From contig JAKADA010000005.1 in assembly GCA_021820975.1 (NCBI GenBank), positions 53,218 to 117,217 of the forward strand: a DNA stretch of 64,000 nucleotides, written 5' to 3'. The stretch is from Bacillota bacterium. Lineage in GTDB: Bacteria; Bacillota; Bacilli; Alicyclobacillales; SLC66. Numbering within the stretch: the stretch's first letter is position 1; the number at the start of each line of letters is the position of its first letter. Shown here in pieces: positions 17,162 through 27,061 of this stretch. The position numbers were made by a program, and so were the translations under genes. A model generated the notes under the pieces. That model saw only the letters and a list, made by a program, of their open reading frames with translations, made no database searches and was not told where the DNA came from.

Positions 17162-18196
17162 GTGGAAAAATCGTTTTATGGAACTGTCGGCGATCTGCGA
17201 CATGGTAATTTGGTGAAATTGTACGTTATCTATCATGTGGACGACAATGAAGTTTTACGCTATTTTACGCGTGAGATAGAGAACGCTATGGTACAACACG
17301 ATCCGCAATGTAAGCCAGAAACTGTATTTCATTCAGCACAAACAACTACCTTTTCGCAAGCTGTGATGGATGCTAAAGGTGGCGATCTGTTTTCTAGTCA
17401 AGTTATTGTTATTTACACCGGATTTGATTATCTAACCGCATCCGTTAAGGCACAAGCTATGGATGAGATAACACCAGAACTGGAAGCTATCTTTAAAGAA
17501 TCTTTGCCTGCACCCATGATCCTTGTGACAGCAGCGGAAAAATTAGATGAACGTAAAAAATGGACTAAGCGTTTTTTGCAGGATAAAGAGGTATGTGTTA
17601 TTCATGCAGGAAAGTGGCGGCGTGATGAATGGCGTAGCCTGATTACAGAGTGGATGGATAAAAATTTGACGTTATCCACATCGCAAATGGATTTTGTCAT
17701 CGAGCGATCTGGTGATTCTTTTGGCTTGCTGTATCAAAATATGCAAAAGATTACTACGTACGCATTATCCGAACAAGCGTTACAAGATCAGGTATTACGC
17801 GAGCTCGTACCTGATGAGAGCGAATCTGATCTATTTCACGTTATTCGTTTGGCGATAGAAGGGAACTTACTTGAGGCACATCGTGTCTTTCATGAATTAT
17901 CTAGCACGGAATCATCTTTTGCATTACTTTCTTTGCTATCCCGTCAGTATCGTTTGATTGCGCGTGTATCCGATCCACGCAATAAAATGCAAGCGGATCG
18001 TGATTTGGCCATCAAGCTTGGTGTTCATCCTTATGCTTGTAAAGTAGCTCGAGAACAAAGCAAGTACATCTCGGCACAACGATGCCGTGAACAGTTGATT
18101 GACTTAGCGGAATTAGAGTATAAGATCAAATCGGGTCAGGTATCTGAGCAAACAGCAATTGATTGGTGGTTTTTACGTGGTACGAAGGGGGCATAG
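17162..18196 (+). CDS. holA: DNA polymerase III subunit delta
   Basis: A 344-residue clamp-loader subunit of the AAA+ like HolA family. Features include YVIYHVDDNEVLRYFTREI at the N terminus in place of the usual nucleotide-binding start, and a C-terminal collar with LHPYACK-like text (LGVHPYACKVAREQSKYIS). It opens the sliding clamp during replication. The position between comEC and rpsT is the conserved place of holA (yqeN). It starts with GTG at 17162, six bases after the NDH-2 stop. Confidence 0.93.
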   Translation: MEKSFYGTVGDLRHGNLVKLYVIYHVDDNEVLRYFTREIENAMVQHDPQCKPETVFHSAQTTTFSQAVMDAKGGDLFSSQVIVIYTGFDYLTASVKAQAMDEITPELEAIFKESLPAPMILVTAAEKLDERKKWTKRFLQDKEVCVIHAGKWRRDEWRSLITEWMDKNLTLSTSQMDFVIERSGDSFGLLYQNMQKITTYALSEQALQDQVLRELVPDESESDLFHVIRLAIEGNLLEAHRVFHELSSTESSFALLSLLSRQYRLIARVSDPRNKMQADRDLAIKLGVHPYACKVAREQSKYISAQRCREQLIDLAELEYKIKSGQVSEQTAIDWWFLRGTKGA

Positions 18197-18224
18197 ATAG
18201 GGGAAGACGAAGTTTTAGACACGA

Positions 18225-18254
18225 AAAAGGAGACGTATAGTGGCGTCTCCTTTT
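18225..18254. terminator. Bidirectional terminator between holA and rpsT
   Basis: AAAAGGAGACG and CGTCTCCTTTT form an 11-base-pair stem with an eight-base loop. T runs are present on both strands, so it can end both the plus-strand holA and the minus-strand rpsT transcripts. Confidence 0.9.
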
Positions 18255-18276
18255 ACTATCTATGGCAGTAAAAACA

Positions 18277-18543
18277 TCACATCGCAGCTTTGTTGTAGCG
18301 CTTAGTTAAGCGTGATTTTTTACGGGCGGCGAGATTCCGATGAACAATCCCTTTTGTTACCGCTTTGTCCAAAGAACGTGTAGCACTGCGCAAGGCGGTT
18401 TGCGCCGTCTCCATGTCGCGCTGACGCAGCGCGTTTTCAAACCGCTTCAACGAGGTGCGCAAAGCTGATTTTGCTGCAGCATTACGGATCGTCCGGTTTT
18501 TGGACACAACCACGCGTTTAATCGCAGACTTGATATTCGGCAA
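18277..18543 (-). CDS. rpsT: 30S ribosomal protein S20
   Basis: An 88-residue, Lys/Arg-rich S20 with the family opening MPNIKSAIKRV and the helical body RNAAAKSALRTSLKRFE. S20 is an early-assembling 16S rRNA-binding protein. TTG at 18543 is chosen because GAGGAGG lies eight bases upstream and the protein then begins MPNIKSAIK as in other species; a GTG at 18552 falls inside the ribosome-binding site. Its orientation opposite to holA and gpr is as in B. subtilis. Confidence 0.97.
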   Translation of the reverse strand: MPNIKSAIKRVVVSKNRTIRNAAAKSALRTSLKRFENALRQRDMETAQTALRSATRSLDKAVTKGIVHRNLAARKKSRLTKRYNKAAM

Positions 18544-18602
18544 TGGATTCACCTCCTCACGACGTCCTTATCTATTATGAGCAGTCTACATTGTATCATG
18601 GA

Positions 18603-18631
18603 GCATCTAGTGAAGCAACCTGCGCATACTA
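18603..18631 (+). promoter_or_regulatory. Sigma-G/sigma-F-like promoter of gpr
   Basis: GCATC (18603-18607), a 17-base spacer and CATACTA (18625-18631) match the forespore promoter form (sigma-G: GMATR, about 18 bases, CATNMTA) apart from the last -35 base. B. subtilis gpr is transcribed by sigma-F and sigma-G, which supports the call. Confidence 0.6.
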
Positions 18632-18666
18632 CGAAAAAGGCGATCATATAACCGGAGGGATGTTAG

Positions 18667-19707
18667 GTGTGGAAACCACGAGGCCCCATGGGCCGTGTGA
18701 CTGAATTGCATAGAGGTCAGGAACATCCGATAGCAGCATGGAATAGTGTTCGTACCGATCTAGCTGTTGAAATTCATGAGGATATTTCTCGAACATCCCC
18801 AAACATAAAAGGATTGACCGTTGATGTGGATGAACAAGAGCAAATTAAAACGACGCGTATGAAAATTACAACGCAAGCAGCATCTTCTGCGATGCAAAAA
18901 CTAAAAGGTACGTATGTCACGTTAGAAGTCCCTGAACTTCGGCATAAAGATCCTGATTTGCAGGAACAAGTTGCTCTTTGCCTAGCCCAAGAATTAAAAC
19001 CGTACATTCATGTGCCTGAACAAGCCGTTGTGCTTGTGGTTGGCCTTGGAAATTGGAATGTGACACCAGATGCGCTTGGACCTTTGGTCGTGGAAAATTT
19101 ATTTGTAACAAGGCATCTTTTTCATATAATGCCGGAAATGTTAGAGGAGGGATTTCGTTCCATCTGCGCCATCGCACCCGGGGTTCTTGGTATTACTGGC
19201 ATCGAGACAACAGAGATTGTACAAGGGGTGGTGGATCGAGTAAAACCAGACCTTGTGATTGCGATCGATGCGCTTGCCGCTCGTTCACTCGATCGTGTCA
19301 ATACCACAATACAGTTAGCTGACTCAGGAATTCAGCCTGGCGCTGGAGTCGGTAATCACCGACGTGCGCTTAATAAAGAAACGCTTGGTGTCGATGTGAT
19401 TGCGATAGGGGTTCCTACCGTACTTGATGCAGCGACGATCGCTTCAGACGCAATGGATATTCTCTTCACTCACCTAGAAAATAAAGTTCCTGGAAATGAT
19501 GCTTCGAAAATTCTTAATCAATTTGACCATGATGAAAAACGGCAATTAATTTCGGAATTGCTTCAACCGATTGGTAACAACTTGATGGTGACACCAAAGG
19601 AAATTGATGAATTTGTCGAGGACATTGCGCATGTAGTGGCGATGGGTCTTAACTTAGCGATGCACCCAGCCATGACGATCGAAGATGCAAAAGCACTTAC
19701 ACATTAA
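18667..19707 (+). CDS. gpr: Germination (spore) protease GPR
   Basis: An aspartic-type endopeptidase (family A25) made as a zymogen in the forespore. It degrades small acid-soluble spore proteins at germination. The processing region SVRTDLAVE lies near residue 30, and conserved acidic residues occur in VVGLGNWNVTPDALGP and LVIAIDALAARS. Further signature text is AGVGNHRRALNKETLGVDVIAIG. Length 346 is slightly short of the 370 of B. subtilis. GTG 18667 follows GGAGGGA by six bases. It is not followed by spoIIP. Confidence 0.96.
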   Translation: MWKPRGPMGRVTELHRGQEHPIAAWNSVRTDLAVEIHEDISRTSPNIKGLTVDVDEQEQIKTTRMKITTQAASSAMQKLKGTYVTLEVPELRHKDPDLQEQVALCLAQELKPYIHVPEQAVVLVVGLGNWNVTPDALGPLVVENLFVTRHLFHIMPEMLEEGFRSICAIAPGVLGITGIETTEIVQGVVDRVKPDLVIAIDALAARSLDRVNTTIQLADSGIQPGAGVGNHRRALNKETLGVDVIAIGVPTVLDAATIASDAMDILFTHLENKVPGNDASKILNQFDHDEKRQLISELLQPIGNNLMVTPKEIDEFVEDIAHVVAMGLNLAMHPAMTIEDAKALTH

Positions 19708-19782
19708 ATTTTTTCGTATTTTTGGTATTAGGTATAGGCTCGTCTCATCTCGCATAACTTTTGTTAACTAGGTAATAGGCGG

Positions 19783-20238
19783 ATGGTGACGAGTATGCAT
19801 GACCGCGTTGTGCGAAATGTGAAAAAAACGGCATCTGTACTGATTTTTCTCGTGGTTTCTGGCTTGACTATCAGTGGTGGAGCACTCGTGATTGCAGCAA
19901 CGATGAATGTGTTTGTTGCCAAACTTGATGCCCCCTCAGCGACATCTTTACCGCCCTCATTGGTAAAAACGGGGGCGCAAATGGAACTTATTCATGGACA
20001 AAAAGTGTTGTATGAGCCTGTTTATGTGTTGCCGCGTTCGACACCTTCGACCGTAATGGATCAAACTTTAGCCAAATCACCCGATCCCGCAGCGAGCTTT
20101 GCACAAAAAGATGCTGTGGGTGTTGGGGTGTTTTTACAAAGACAATTGCATAGTATACTGACATCTTTGTTGCACGATGCTGTTCGTACAAAAAATGTGC
20201 AAGATACGCCGATGATTTCTGTGACAAGTGGGCAATAA
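19783..20238 (+). CDS. Hypothetical membrane-anchored protein in the yqxA position
   Basis: A protein of about 150 residues with one N-terminal transmembrane segment (ASVLIFLVVSGLTISGGALVIAA) and an extracytoplasmic region rich in Pro, Ser and Ala. The C-terminal part (VGVFLQRQLHSILTSLLHDAV) looks amphipathic. It lies between gpr and lepA, where B. subtilis carries spoIIP and yqxA. It is far too short for SpoIIP and has no amidase motif; a DUF3679/YqxA-like role is possible from position alone. The start may be ATG 19783 or ATG 19795, the latter with GGTGA upstream. Confidence 0.65.
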   Translation: MVTSMHDRVVRNVKKTASVLIFLVVSGLTISGGALVIAATMNVFVAKLDAPSATSLPPSLVKTGAQMELIHGQKVLYEPVYVLPRSTPSTVMDQTLAKSPDPAASFAQKDAVGVGVFLQRQLHSILTSLLHDAVRTKNVQDTPMISVTSGQ

Positions 20239-20272
20239 TAACGTTGCTTCGATCATTCAATACCACCTTTTT

Positions 20273-20312
20273 AGAGGCGAAAGCAAGGCAACAATTGCTT
20301 CCGCCTCTTTTT
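20273..20312 (+). terminator. Terminator upstream of lepA
   Basis: AGAGGCG plus AAGCAA pair with TTGCTT plus CGCCTCT around a seven-base loop, followed by a run of five T. It separates the gpr unit from lepA. Confidence 0.88.
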
Positions 20313-20360
20313 ATAGCGTAAAATTGAAGTATTCTTGTTAAGAGTGTTGGGAGGACCATC

Positions 20361-22169
20361 GTGTCAGATAACGACGCCATTTCACGCGTTCGCAATTTTA
20401 GCATCATTGCTCATATCGATCATGGCAAATCAACACTTGCCGATCGGATCCTTGAATATACCGGCGCCTTATCAGCGCGCGAAATGCAGGACCAAGTGCT
20501 TGATCAAATGGATTTGGAACGTGAGCGGGGAATAACGATCAAATTACAAGCAGTACGCTTAACCTATCATGCCGATGATGGTGAGTCGTATACGTTAAAT
20601 TTGATTGATACACCTGGACATGTCGATTTTACCTACGAAGTTTCTCGTAGCCTTGCGGCTTGTGAAGGAGCTTTGTTAGTTGTTGATGCGGCACAAGGTA
20701 TCGAAGCACAGACGCTTGCCAATGTGTATTTGGCTCTCGATAATAACCTGGAAATTTTGCCTGTAATTAATAAAATTGATCTGCCATCAGCCGATCCAGA
20801 AAAAGTGCGAACGGAAATTGAAAACGTAATTGGTCTTGATGCATCAGAAGCTGTTCTCGCTTCTGCAAAATCAGGTATTGGCATCAAGGAGATTTTGGAA
20901 CAAGTCGTACAAAAGGTACCAGCACCCGTCGGTGACTTGCAAAAGCCTTTACAGGCGTTAGTTTTTGATTCGCACTATGACGCGTACAAAGGCGTAATTG
21001 TGTATGTGCGTGTCATGAATGGCAGTATAAAGCCTGGTATGCGGATGCGCATGATGGCGACGATGGCTGAATTTGATGTCGTTGAGGTAGGCGTCTTTAA
21101 GCCTCGCATGACGGCGATTGAAGAACTTTGTGCAGGTGATGTGGGCTATATTGCGGCAGCTATCAAATCGATTGCTGATACGCATGTTGGCGATACGGTG
21201 ACGAGCGCTCAAAACCCAGCTCCAGAGCCGTTGCCTGGGTATAGAAAGATTAATCCTATGGTATTTTGCGGTATTTATCCTGTGGATTCTTCCGATTATC
21301 CAGAACTTCGCGAGGCTTTAGAGCGCCTTGAACTGAATGATGCTGCACTGAGTTATGAACCGGAGACGTCAACAGCTTTAGGTTTTGGTTTTCGTTGCGG
21401 GTTTTTAGGCCTGCTGCATATGGAAATTATGCAGGAACGCTTAGAGCGGGAATATGGGTTAACGCTTATTACGACAGCACCGAGTGTTATTTACCATGTC
21501 TATACGACAGCGAATACGATGTTTCCTATTGATAATCCGAGCTTATTACCTGAACCAGGGAAGATCGATCATGTTGAAGAACCGTACGTGCGCGCCCATA
21601 TTATCGTTCCAAAAGATTTTGTTGGTAGCGTTATGGAATTGTGTCAGGAAAAACGCGGCGTTTTTACGGACATGCAGTACCTTGATGAAACACGTGTGAC
21701 GCTTATTTATGAAATTCCTTTAACGGAAATTGTATATGATTTCTTTGATCGTCTTAAATCGAGTACGAAAGGTTATGCCTCCTTTGATTATGAGGTAATC
21801 GGCTATCGCGAAAGTGACCTTGTCAAATTGGACATTTTACTGAATGGAGAAACGGTGGATGCCTTGTCGTTCATCGTGCATCGAGAAAAAGCCTATTCGC
21901 GTGGCAGAACACTTTGCGAAAAGCTGAAAGATTTGATTCCAAGGCAAATGTTTGAGGTACCGGTGCAAGCGGCCATTGGCAATAAAGTGATCGCGCGTGA
22001 AACGATTCGTGCTATGCGCAAAAATGTACTTGCTAAGTGTTATGGCGGTGATATTTCTCGCAAACGAAAGTTGCTCGAGAAGCAAAAAGAAGGTAAAAAA
22101 CGCATGAAACAAGTCGGTAATGTCGAAGTTCCGCAAGAAGCATTTATGGCGGTGCTCAAACTTGACTGA
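20361..22169 (+). CDS. lepA: Elongation factor 4 (LepA)
   Basis: A 602-residue translational GTPase. G1 is [14 protein letters not shown]2 RGITIK, G3 DTPGHVDF, and G4 NKID. The C-terminal domain specific to EF4 is present ([20 protein letters not shown]). EF4 acts on the ribosome in initiation or back-translocation. GTG 20361 follows GGGAGGA by six bases. hemW lies directly downstream, as in B. subtilis. Confidence 0.98.
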   Translation: MSDNDAISRVRNFSIIAHIDHGKSTLADRILEYTGALSAREMQDQVLDQMDLERERGITIKLQAVRLTYHADDGESYTLNLIDTPGHVDFTYEVSRSLAACEGALLVVDAAQGIEAQTLANVYLALDNNLEILPVINKIDLPSADPEKVRTEIENVIGLDASEAVLASAKSGIGIKEILEQVVQKVPAPVGDLQKPLQALVFDSHYDAYKGVIVYVRVMNGSIKPGMRMRMMATMAEFDVVEVGVFKPRMTAIEELCAGDVGYIAAAIKSIADTHVGDTVTSAQNPAPEPLPGYRKINPMVFCGIYPVDSSDYPELREALERLELNDAALSYEPETSTALGFGFRCGFLGLLHMEIMQERLEREYGLTLITTAPSVIYHVYTTANTMFPIDNPSLLPEPGKIDHVEEPYVRAHIIVPKDFVGSVMELCQEKRGVFTDMQYLDETRVTLIYEIPLTEIVYDFFDRLKSSTKGYASFDYEVIGYRESDLVKLDILLNGETVDALSFIVHREKAYSRGRTLCEKLKDLIPRQMFEVPVQAAIGNKVIARETIRAMRKNVLAKCYGGDISRKRKLLEKQKEGKKRMKQVGNVEVPQEAFMAVLKLD

Positions 22170-22188
22170 TCACGTACTAAAAACACTT

Positions 22189-23340
22189 ATGCCACGCTCG
22201 CTTTATGTGCATATTCCTTTTTGCCATAGCCGTTGTTTTTACTGTGATTTTACGACCTTTGTGGTGGATACTACCGTACGCGAAAAGTATGTGGACCATC
22301 TCGTCAAAGAACTTGCTCTTGTCGCAAACACGTACACAAAAGGTGAACGTGTTGTTCTTGATACAGTTTTTTTTGGCGGGGGTACACCAACTTTACTCTC
22401 GGCGCAACAGTGGCAAAAAATCGCCTTCGCAATTGATACTTATTTTATTCGATCCACTACGTGTGAGTGGACGGTTGAAGCCAATCCTGGGTCTACTGAC
22501 GTGTCACTCTATGAGACGTTACGAGCAATCGGTGTCAATCGGCTTAGTTTCGGAGCACAAACGTTTAACGAAGGTTTATTGCAAGCTATCGGCCGCTTGC
22601 ATTTTGCAAGTGACGTAAAAAAGAGTGTAGATCGAGCACGCCAAGCTGGCTTTGAGCGGATCAATCTTGATCTAATGCTTGGCTTGCCTGATCAGACGAT
22701 TGATGATGCTGTTTTCGCTGTTGATGAAGTGTTGCGTATGGGCATTACACATATTTCAGCGTATGGACTGAAGATAGAAGCAGGAACACCATTTGCGAAA
22801 TGGCAACAACAAGGTTTATTAAGATTACCTGGTGAGGATCTTGAAGTGGCCATGTATGAGGCAGTTCGTAGCAAGCTTTTAACACAAGAGTTTGTTCATT
22901 ACGAAATCAGTAATTTTGCTACAGCAGGTGAACAAGCTCGTCATAATTTGGTATATTGGAAAAATCTTCCCTATTTTGCGGTTGGTGTTGGTGCGCATGG
23001 TTATGTATTTGGTGAACGATATGAAAATGTGCGCTCGTTGGCGCAGTATGAAGACTATATCGATCAAGAGAAGCGCCCTATAGCTACGATAGAAACGGTA
23101 ACGAAAGAGGAAGCTATGGAAGACACCATGATGCTTGGACTGCGTTTGCAACAAGGTGTATCCATGAAAGATTTTCAGCGCATGCATGGTGTCCCTGTGC
23201 GGCAAGTCTTTGGACAACAAGTGGATAGTTTGCTTGCCAAAGGATTGTTGGTGCAGGAAAATGGTCAATTACGGATACCAGCTAAGCACTATGAAATTGC
23301 CAATGTGATTTTTGAAGAATTTATTGGCGTCTGTTCGTGA
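22189..23340 (+). CDS. hemW: Heme chaperone HemW (radical SAM)
   Basis: A 383-residue radical-SAM family protein related to HemN. The cluster motif CHSRCFYCDF (C-x3-C-x2-C) is at residues 14-23, followed by FFGGGTPTLL and RLSFGAQTFNEGLL. HemW delivers heme to membrane proteins; true HemN oxygen-independent coproporphyrinogen oxidases are longer. The start is uncertain. ATG 22189 gives the family opening MPRSLYVHIPF but has no clear ribosome-binding site; TTG 22162 overlapping the lepA stop is possible and would couple translation. Confidence 0.92.
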   Translation: MPRSLYVHIPFCHSRCFYCDFTTFVVDTTVREKYVDHLVKELALVANTYTKGERVVLDTVFFGGGTPTLLSAQQWQKIAFAIDTYFIRSTTCEWTVEANPGSTDVSLYETLRAIGVNRLSFGAQTFNEGLLQAIGRLHFASDVKKSVDRARQAGFERINLDLMLGLPDQTIDDAVFAVDEVLRMGITHISAYGLKIEAGTPFAKWQQQGLLRLPGEDLEVAMYEAVRSKLLTQEFVHYEISNFATAGEQARHNLVYWKNLPYFAVGVGAHGYVFGERYENVRSLAQYEDYIDQEKRPIATIETVTKEEAMEDTMMLGLRLQQGVSMKDFQRMHGVPVRQVFGQQVDSLLAKGLLVQENGQLRIPAKHYEIANVIFEEFIGVCS

Positions 23341-23368
23341 TTGTTCGCGCACTTTTTCATTTAGACAG

Positions 23369-23398
23369 TTGACATGGCATGGCGCGTTTTGATACATT
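23369..23398 (+). promoter_or_regulatory. Sigma-A promoter of the hrcA-grpE-dnaK operon
   Basis: TTGACA (23369-23374), an 18-base spacer and TACATT (23393-23398). The predicted start at about 23405 lies directly before the CIRCE operator, the classic arrangement for HrcA repression. Confidence 0.85.
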
Positions 23399-23409
23399 TT
23401 GGTTAACGA

Positions 23410-23436
23410 TTAGCACTCGACGCATTTGAGTGCTAA
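23410..23436. promoter_or_regulatory. CIRCE operator (HrcA binding site)
   Basis: TTAGCACTC, nine bases, GAGTGCTAA: a perfect CIRCE inverted repeat. HrcA binds it to repress the heat-shock operon that begins with hrcA itself. Confidence 0.98.
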
Positions 23437-23474
23437 CAAGCGGATAGGCTCAAACATAAAAAGGAGGATGTAAA

Positions 23475-24527
23475 ATGCTTACAGACAGACAAAAAGTAAT
23501 TTTGCGCATGGTCGTGGATGATTATGTTGTGTCTGCTGAGCCGATTGGTTCGCGAACCATTTCTAAACATCCTAACCTTGGTTTGAGTGCCGCAACGATA
23601 CGAAATGAAATGGCCGATTTGGAGGAGATGGGTTACCTCGAACAACCGCATGCATCTGCAGGACGTATTCCATCACAACAAGGATATCGCTATTATGTGG
23701 ATAATCTGGTGAATTCTGATTCAAAAATCAGTGTAGATGATTTTACGATGATCAAATCACTATTCACAGAGAAAATCGATGAGATGGAACGTGTTGCACA
23801 ACAAACAGCGGTCGTGTTATCTGGGCTTACACAGTATACGGGGCTCGTACTCGGCCCTCAGGTTTACGACACTATGCTGAAAAATTTGCAGATCATCCCA
23901 TTAAATGATCACTCAGCTGTTATTATCGTAGTGACCTCTACAGGCCAAGTGCAAAACCGCACCGTAACTTTTCCTGAAGGTATAGCTATGGATGAAGTGG
24001 AACGGCTTGTCGGTATCGTCAATCGTCGTTTGCAAGGCACGCCGATGTACAAAATGCGATCACGTATGCTGGAAGAAATCATGCATGAAGTTGCTCGTAG
24101 CGTTGGTGACTATGAAGAAGCCATCCGTTTACTTGATCAAATTGCTCCAACGATTGGTTTGGAAAATGAGGCAAAAGTGTACTTAGGTGGAGCGACTAAC
24201 ATGCTACTACAACCTGAGTTTCAAGATGTTCAAAAAGCTCAGCCTGTACTATCTTGGCTTGAACATCGCGACCGTGTAGTGGAAGCACTAAAAGCTGATG
24301 GGCGTGCTGAACAACGTACCTCCGTGCGCATTGGCATTGAAAATGATGTAGAGACGTTACAAGACTGTTCGCTTATTACGGCGACGTATCACGTATCAGG
24401 TGTGCCTGTTGGCGTTATTGGTGTGGTCGGACCTACGCGGATGGAATATGGTCGCGTGATACGTTTATTGCGCCATGTATCGCTTGGACTGTCTGAACTA
24501 TACTCGAAGTTTTATAACGGATCATGA
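23475..24527 (+). CDS. hrcA: Heat-inducible transcription repressor HrcA
   Basis: A 350-residue repressor. The N-terminal winged helix shows RQKVILRMVVDDYVVSAEPI and LSAATIRNEMADLEEMGYLE, followed by a GAF-like middle domain. It binds CIRCE and depends on GroEL for folding, which links repression to chaperone load. AAGGAGGATG precedes the ATG. It is the first gene of hrcA-grpE-dnaK-dnaJ and is preceded by a perfect CIRCE, so the operon is autoregulated. Confidence 0.98.
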   Translation: MLTDRQKVILRMVVDDYVVSAEPIGSRTISKHPNLGLSAATIRNEMADLEEMGYLEQPHASAGRIPSQQGYRYYVDNLVNSDSKISVDDFTMIKSLFTEKIDEMERVAQQTAVVLSGLTQYTGLVLGPQVYDTMLKNLQIIPLNDHSAVIIVVTSTGQVQNRTVTFPEGIAMDEVERLVGIVNRRLQGTPMYKMRSRMLEEIMHEVARSVGDYEEAIRLLDQIAPTIGLENEAKVYLGGATNMLLQPEFQDVQKAQPVLSWLEHRDRVVEALKADGRAEQRTSVRIGIENDVETLQDCSLITATYHVSGVPVGVIGVVGPTRMEYGRVIRLLRHVSLGLSELYSKFYNGS

Positions 24528-24547
24528 TGAAGTGGAGGAGGCAAAGA

Positions 24548-25126
24548 ATGAAGGATAACGAAGAGATGTTGTTCTCAGATAGTGAATCACAAGATATCAA
24601 AGATATGGAAAATAAACGCGAGAAAGCGACGACTGGCGACAGCGAAAGTGAAGAATTTCAGGATGTCGCTACAGACGAGACGGCTGGCTTAAAAACTCAA
24701 GTGGCTGATCTTGAAAATCGTTTGATGCGCGTCTACGCTGATTTGGACAATTTGCGTCGTAGAAGCAGAATGGAAAAAGAAGAATTATCGACGTACGCCA
24801 ATAGCAAATTGATCACAGAGATGTTGCCTGTCGTTGACAATTTGGCGCTCGCTTTGCAAGCTGCGGCAGGTAAAGAAGATGATGAGCTAGTAAAAGGTGT
24901 GGACATGGTTTTTAAACAATTTCTTAGTGTTTTAGAGAAATCGGGCGTGACGATGATTAATCCTGTCGGCGAGGCTTTTGACCCAAATCGCCATGAGGCT
25001 GTGCTTTCTGAATCTGTTGAAGGAACGGAAGCAGGCATTGTCCTACAGGTGTTACGTACAGGGTATCAATTAGGCGATCGGGTGCTTCGCCCAGCGATGG
25101 TTAAAGTTAGCGGTGAAAGAATATAA
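24548..25126 (+). CDS. grpE: Nucleotide exchange factor GrpE
   Basis: The 192-residue exchange factor of DnaK. An acidic disordered N terminus and a long coiled coil ([21 protein letters not shown], residues about 45-75, with [10 protein letters not shown]) precede the C-terminal beta domain with [12 protein letters not shown] and [23 protein letters not shown] 24548 follows GGAGGAGG; the upstream ATG at 24524 overlaps the hrcA stop and is less likely. Confidence 0.97.
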   Translation: MKDNEEMLFSDSESQDIKDMENKREKATTGDSESEEFQDVATDETAGLKTQVADLENRLMRVYADLDNLRRRSRMEKEELSTYANSKLITEMLPVVDNLALALQAAAGKEDDELVKGVDMVFKQFLSVLEKSGVTMINPVGEAFDPNRHEAVLSESVEGTEAGIVLQVLRTGYQLGDRVLRPAMVKVSGERI

Positions 25127-25139
25127 GGAGGTAGTTGAA

Positions 25140-26957
25140 ATGGCAAAAGTAATTGGTATTGACCTTGGTACAACAAACTCATGCGTGGCTGTTATGGAGG
25201 GTGGCGAAGCTGTCGTCATCGCGAATGCAGAAGGTAATCGCACCACGCCTTCTGTCGTTGGCTTTGCTAAAAACGGGGAGCGACTTGTTGGCGATGTTGC
25301 TAAAAGACAAGCTGTTACAAACCCGGATAATACAGTAATTTCGATTAAACGGCACATGGGTACGAACTACAAAGTGGGTATCGATGGTAAACAATATACC
25401 CCTCCTGAAATTTCGGCTATGATTTTGCAAAAATTGAAATCAGATGCAGAAGCTTATCTTGGTGATACGGTAACCCAAGCTGTAATTACCGTGCCTGCTT
25501 ACTTTAATGACAGCCAAAGACAAGCGACTAAAGATGCTGGTAAAATTGCTGGACTCGATGTATTGCGGATCGTGAATGAACCGACGGCAGCTGCGCTTGC
25601 TTATGGGTTAGATAAAACGGGCGATCATACTATTTTGGTGTATGACTTAGGCGGCGGTACCTTTGACGTTTCCATTCTCGAACTTGGCGATGGCGTTTTT
25701 GAAGTCAAGGCAACAAGTGGTAACAACCATCTCGGTGGTGATGACTTTGATGAACGCATTATGCAACATTTAGCTGACAAATTCAAAAAAGAAAATGGCA
25801 TTGATTTACGTCAAGATCGTATGGCTATGCAACGTTTAAAAGATGCTGCAGAAAAGGCGAAAAAGGATCTTTCTGGTGTCATGTCAACGAGCATTTCTTT
25901 GCCTTTTATTACGGCGGATGCGACAGGTCCTAAGCATCTTGAAGAAACATTGACGCGAGCCAAATTCGATGAGATCACAGCTGATCTTGTGGAAGCTACT
26001 ATGGGACCAACACGGCAAGCGTTGAAAGATGCTGGTATGTCAGTCAGCGATATTCATAAAGTCATTCTTGTTGGCGGTTCGACACGTATTCCAGCTGTGG
26101 TGGATGCAATTAAAAAATTGACCGGCAAAGAACCATCCAAAGGTGTCAATCCTGACGAAGTGGTAGCCCTTGGAGCAGCCATTCAAGCTGGTGTGCTAAC
26201 GGGTGATGTGACGGGTGTTGTGCTTCTTGATGTCACGCCGTTGTCTTTAGGTATTGAGACACTTGGGGGTGTTATGACGCGCCTGATCGACCGTAATACG
26301 ACGATACCTACCTCGAAAAAACAAGTTTTCTCGACGGCAGCAGACAATCAGACTTCCGTGGAGATTCATGTTTTGCAAGGTGAGCGGGAATTTGCGCGTG
26401 ATAACAAAACACTTGGACGTTTTACACTAAGTGATTTGCCACCGGCACCGCGTGGTATACCCCAAATTGAAGTCGCTTTTGATCTCGATGCAAACGGCAT
26501 CGTCAATGTATCAGCGAAAGATCTCGGAACAGGCAAATCGCAACGCATCACCATTACTTCGTCGGGTGGTTTAAGCAAAGATGAAGTAGAACGTATGGTC
26601 AAAGAAGCTGAACTCAATGCCGAAGCTGATCGTAAACAACGTGAAGAGACAGAACTTCGTAACCAATCCGATAGCCTGATTTATCAAACCGATAAAACGA
26701 TCAAAGATCTTGGCGAAAAAGCGAGTGCTGAAGAAAAAGAAAAAGCGCAAGCAGCCAAAGAGAACTTACAGGAAGCTTTAAAAGGCACGGATATGGAAGT
26801 TATTCAAAAAGCACATGATGAATTAAGCAGTGCGATTCAGGCGTTGTCCGTCAAACTGTATGAACAAGCAGCACAACAAGAACATGATGATGCGTCAGCA
26901 CAAGGATCAGACCATGTTGTGGATGCTGATTATAATGTGGTTGACGAAGACAAGTAA
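25140..26957 (+). CDS. dnaK: Chaperone protein DnaK (Hsp70)
   Basis: A 605-residue Hsp70. The ATPase domain starts [20 protein letters not shown] and has [14 protein letters not shown] and the [10 protein letters not shown] motif. The substrate-binding domain (from about residue 365, [16 protein letters not shown]) and a C-terminal lid with an acidic tail ([12 protein letters not shown]) follow. AAGGAGGT is seven bases before the ATG at 25140. It acts with GrpE and DnaJ, encoded on either side. Confidence 0.99.
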   Translation: MAKVIGIDLGTTNSCVAVMEGGEAVVIANAEGNRTTPSVVGFAKNGERLVGDVAKRQAVTNPDNTVISIKRHMGTNYKVGIDGKQYTPPEISAMILQKLKSDAEAYLGDTVTQAVITVPAYFNDSQRQATKDAGKIAGLDVLRIVNEPTAAALAYGLDKTGDHTILVYDLGGGTFDVSILELGDGVFEVKATSGNNHLGGDDFDERIMQHLADKFKKENGIDLRQDRMAMQRLKDAAEKAKKDLSGVMSTSISLPFITADATGPKHLEETLTRAKFDEITADLVEATMGPTRQALKDAGMSVSDIHKVILVGGSTRIPAVVDAIKKLTGKEPSKGVNPDEVVALGAAIQAGVLTGDVTGVVLLDVTPLSLGIETLGGVMTRLIDRNTTIPTSKKQVFSTAADNQTSVEIHVLQGEREFARDNKTLGRFTLSDLPPAPRGIPQIEVAFDLDANGIVNVSAKDLGTGKSQRITITSSGGLSKDEVERMVKEAELNAEADRKQREETELRNQSDSLIYQTDKTIKDLGEKASAEEKEKAQAAKENLQEALKGTDMEVIQKAHDELSSAIQALSVKLYEQAAQQEHDDASAQGSDHVVDADYNVVDEDK

Positions 26958-26985
26958 TGTCGTAAGATACAATTTGAGCAGTGCA

Positions 26986-27019
26986 CCTTAAAAGGGAGAG
27001 TTCGCTCTCCTTTTTAAGG
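26986..27019 (+). terminator. Hairpin between dnaK and dnaJ with a TTCG loop
   Basis: CCTTAAAAGGGAGAG and CTCTCCTTTTTAAGG make a 15-position stem closed by a TTCG tetraloop with a T run inside the 3' arm. It may end most dnaK transcripts and let a fraction continue into dnaJ, or protect the dnaK mRNA end. Confidence 0.8.
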
Positions 27020-27061
27020 TATTCTTAGTAAAAAGATAGTAAGGGAATGAGGGACGCCCCG

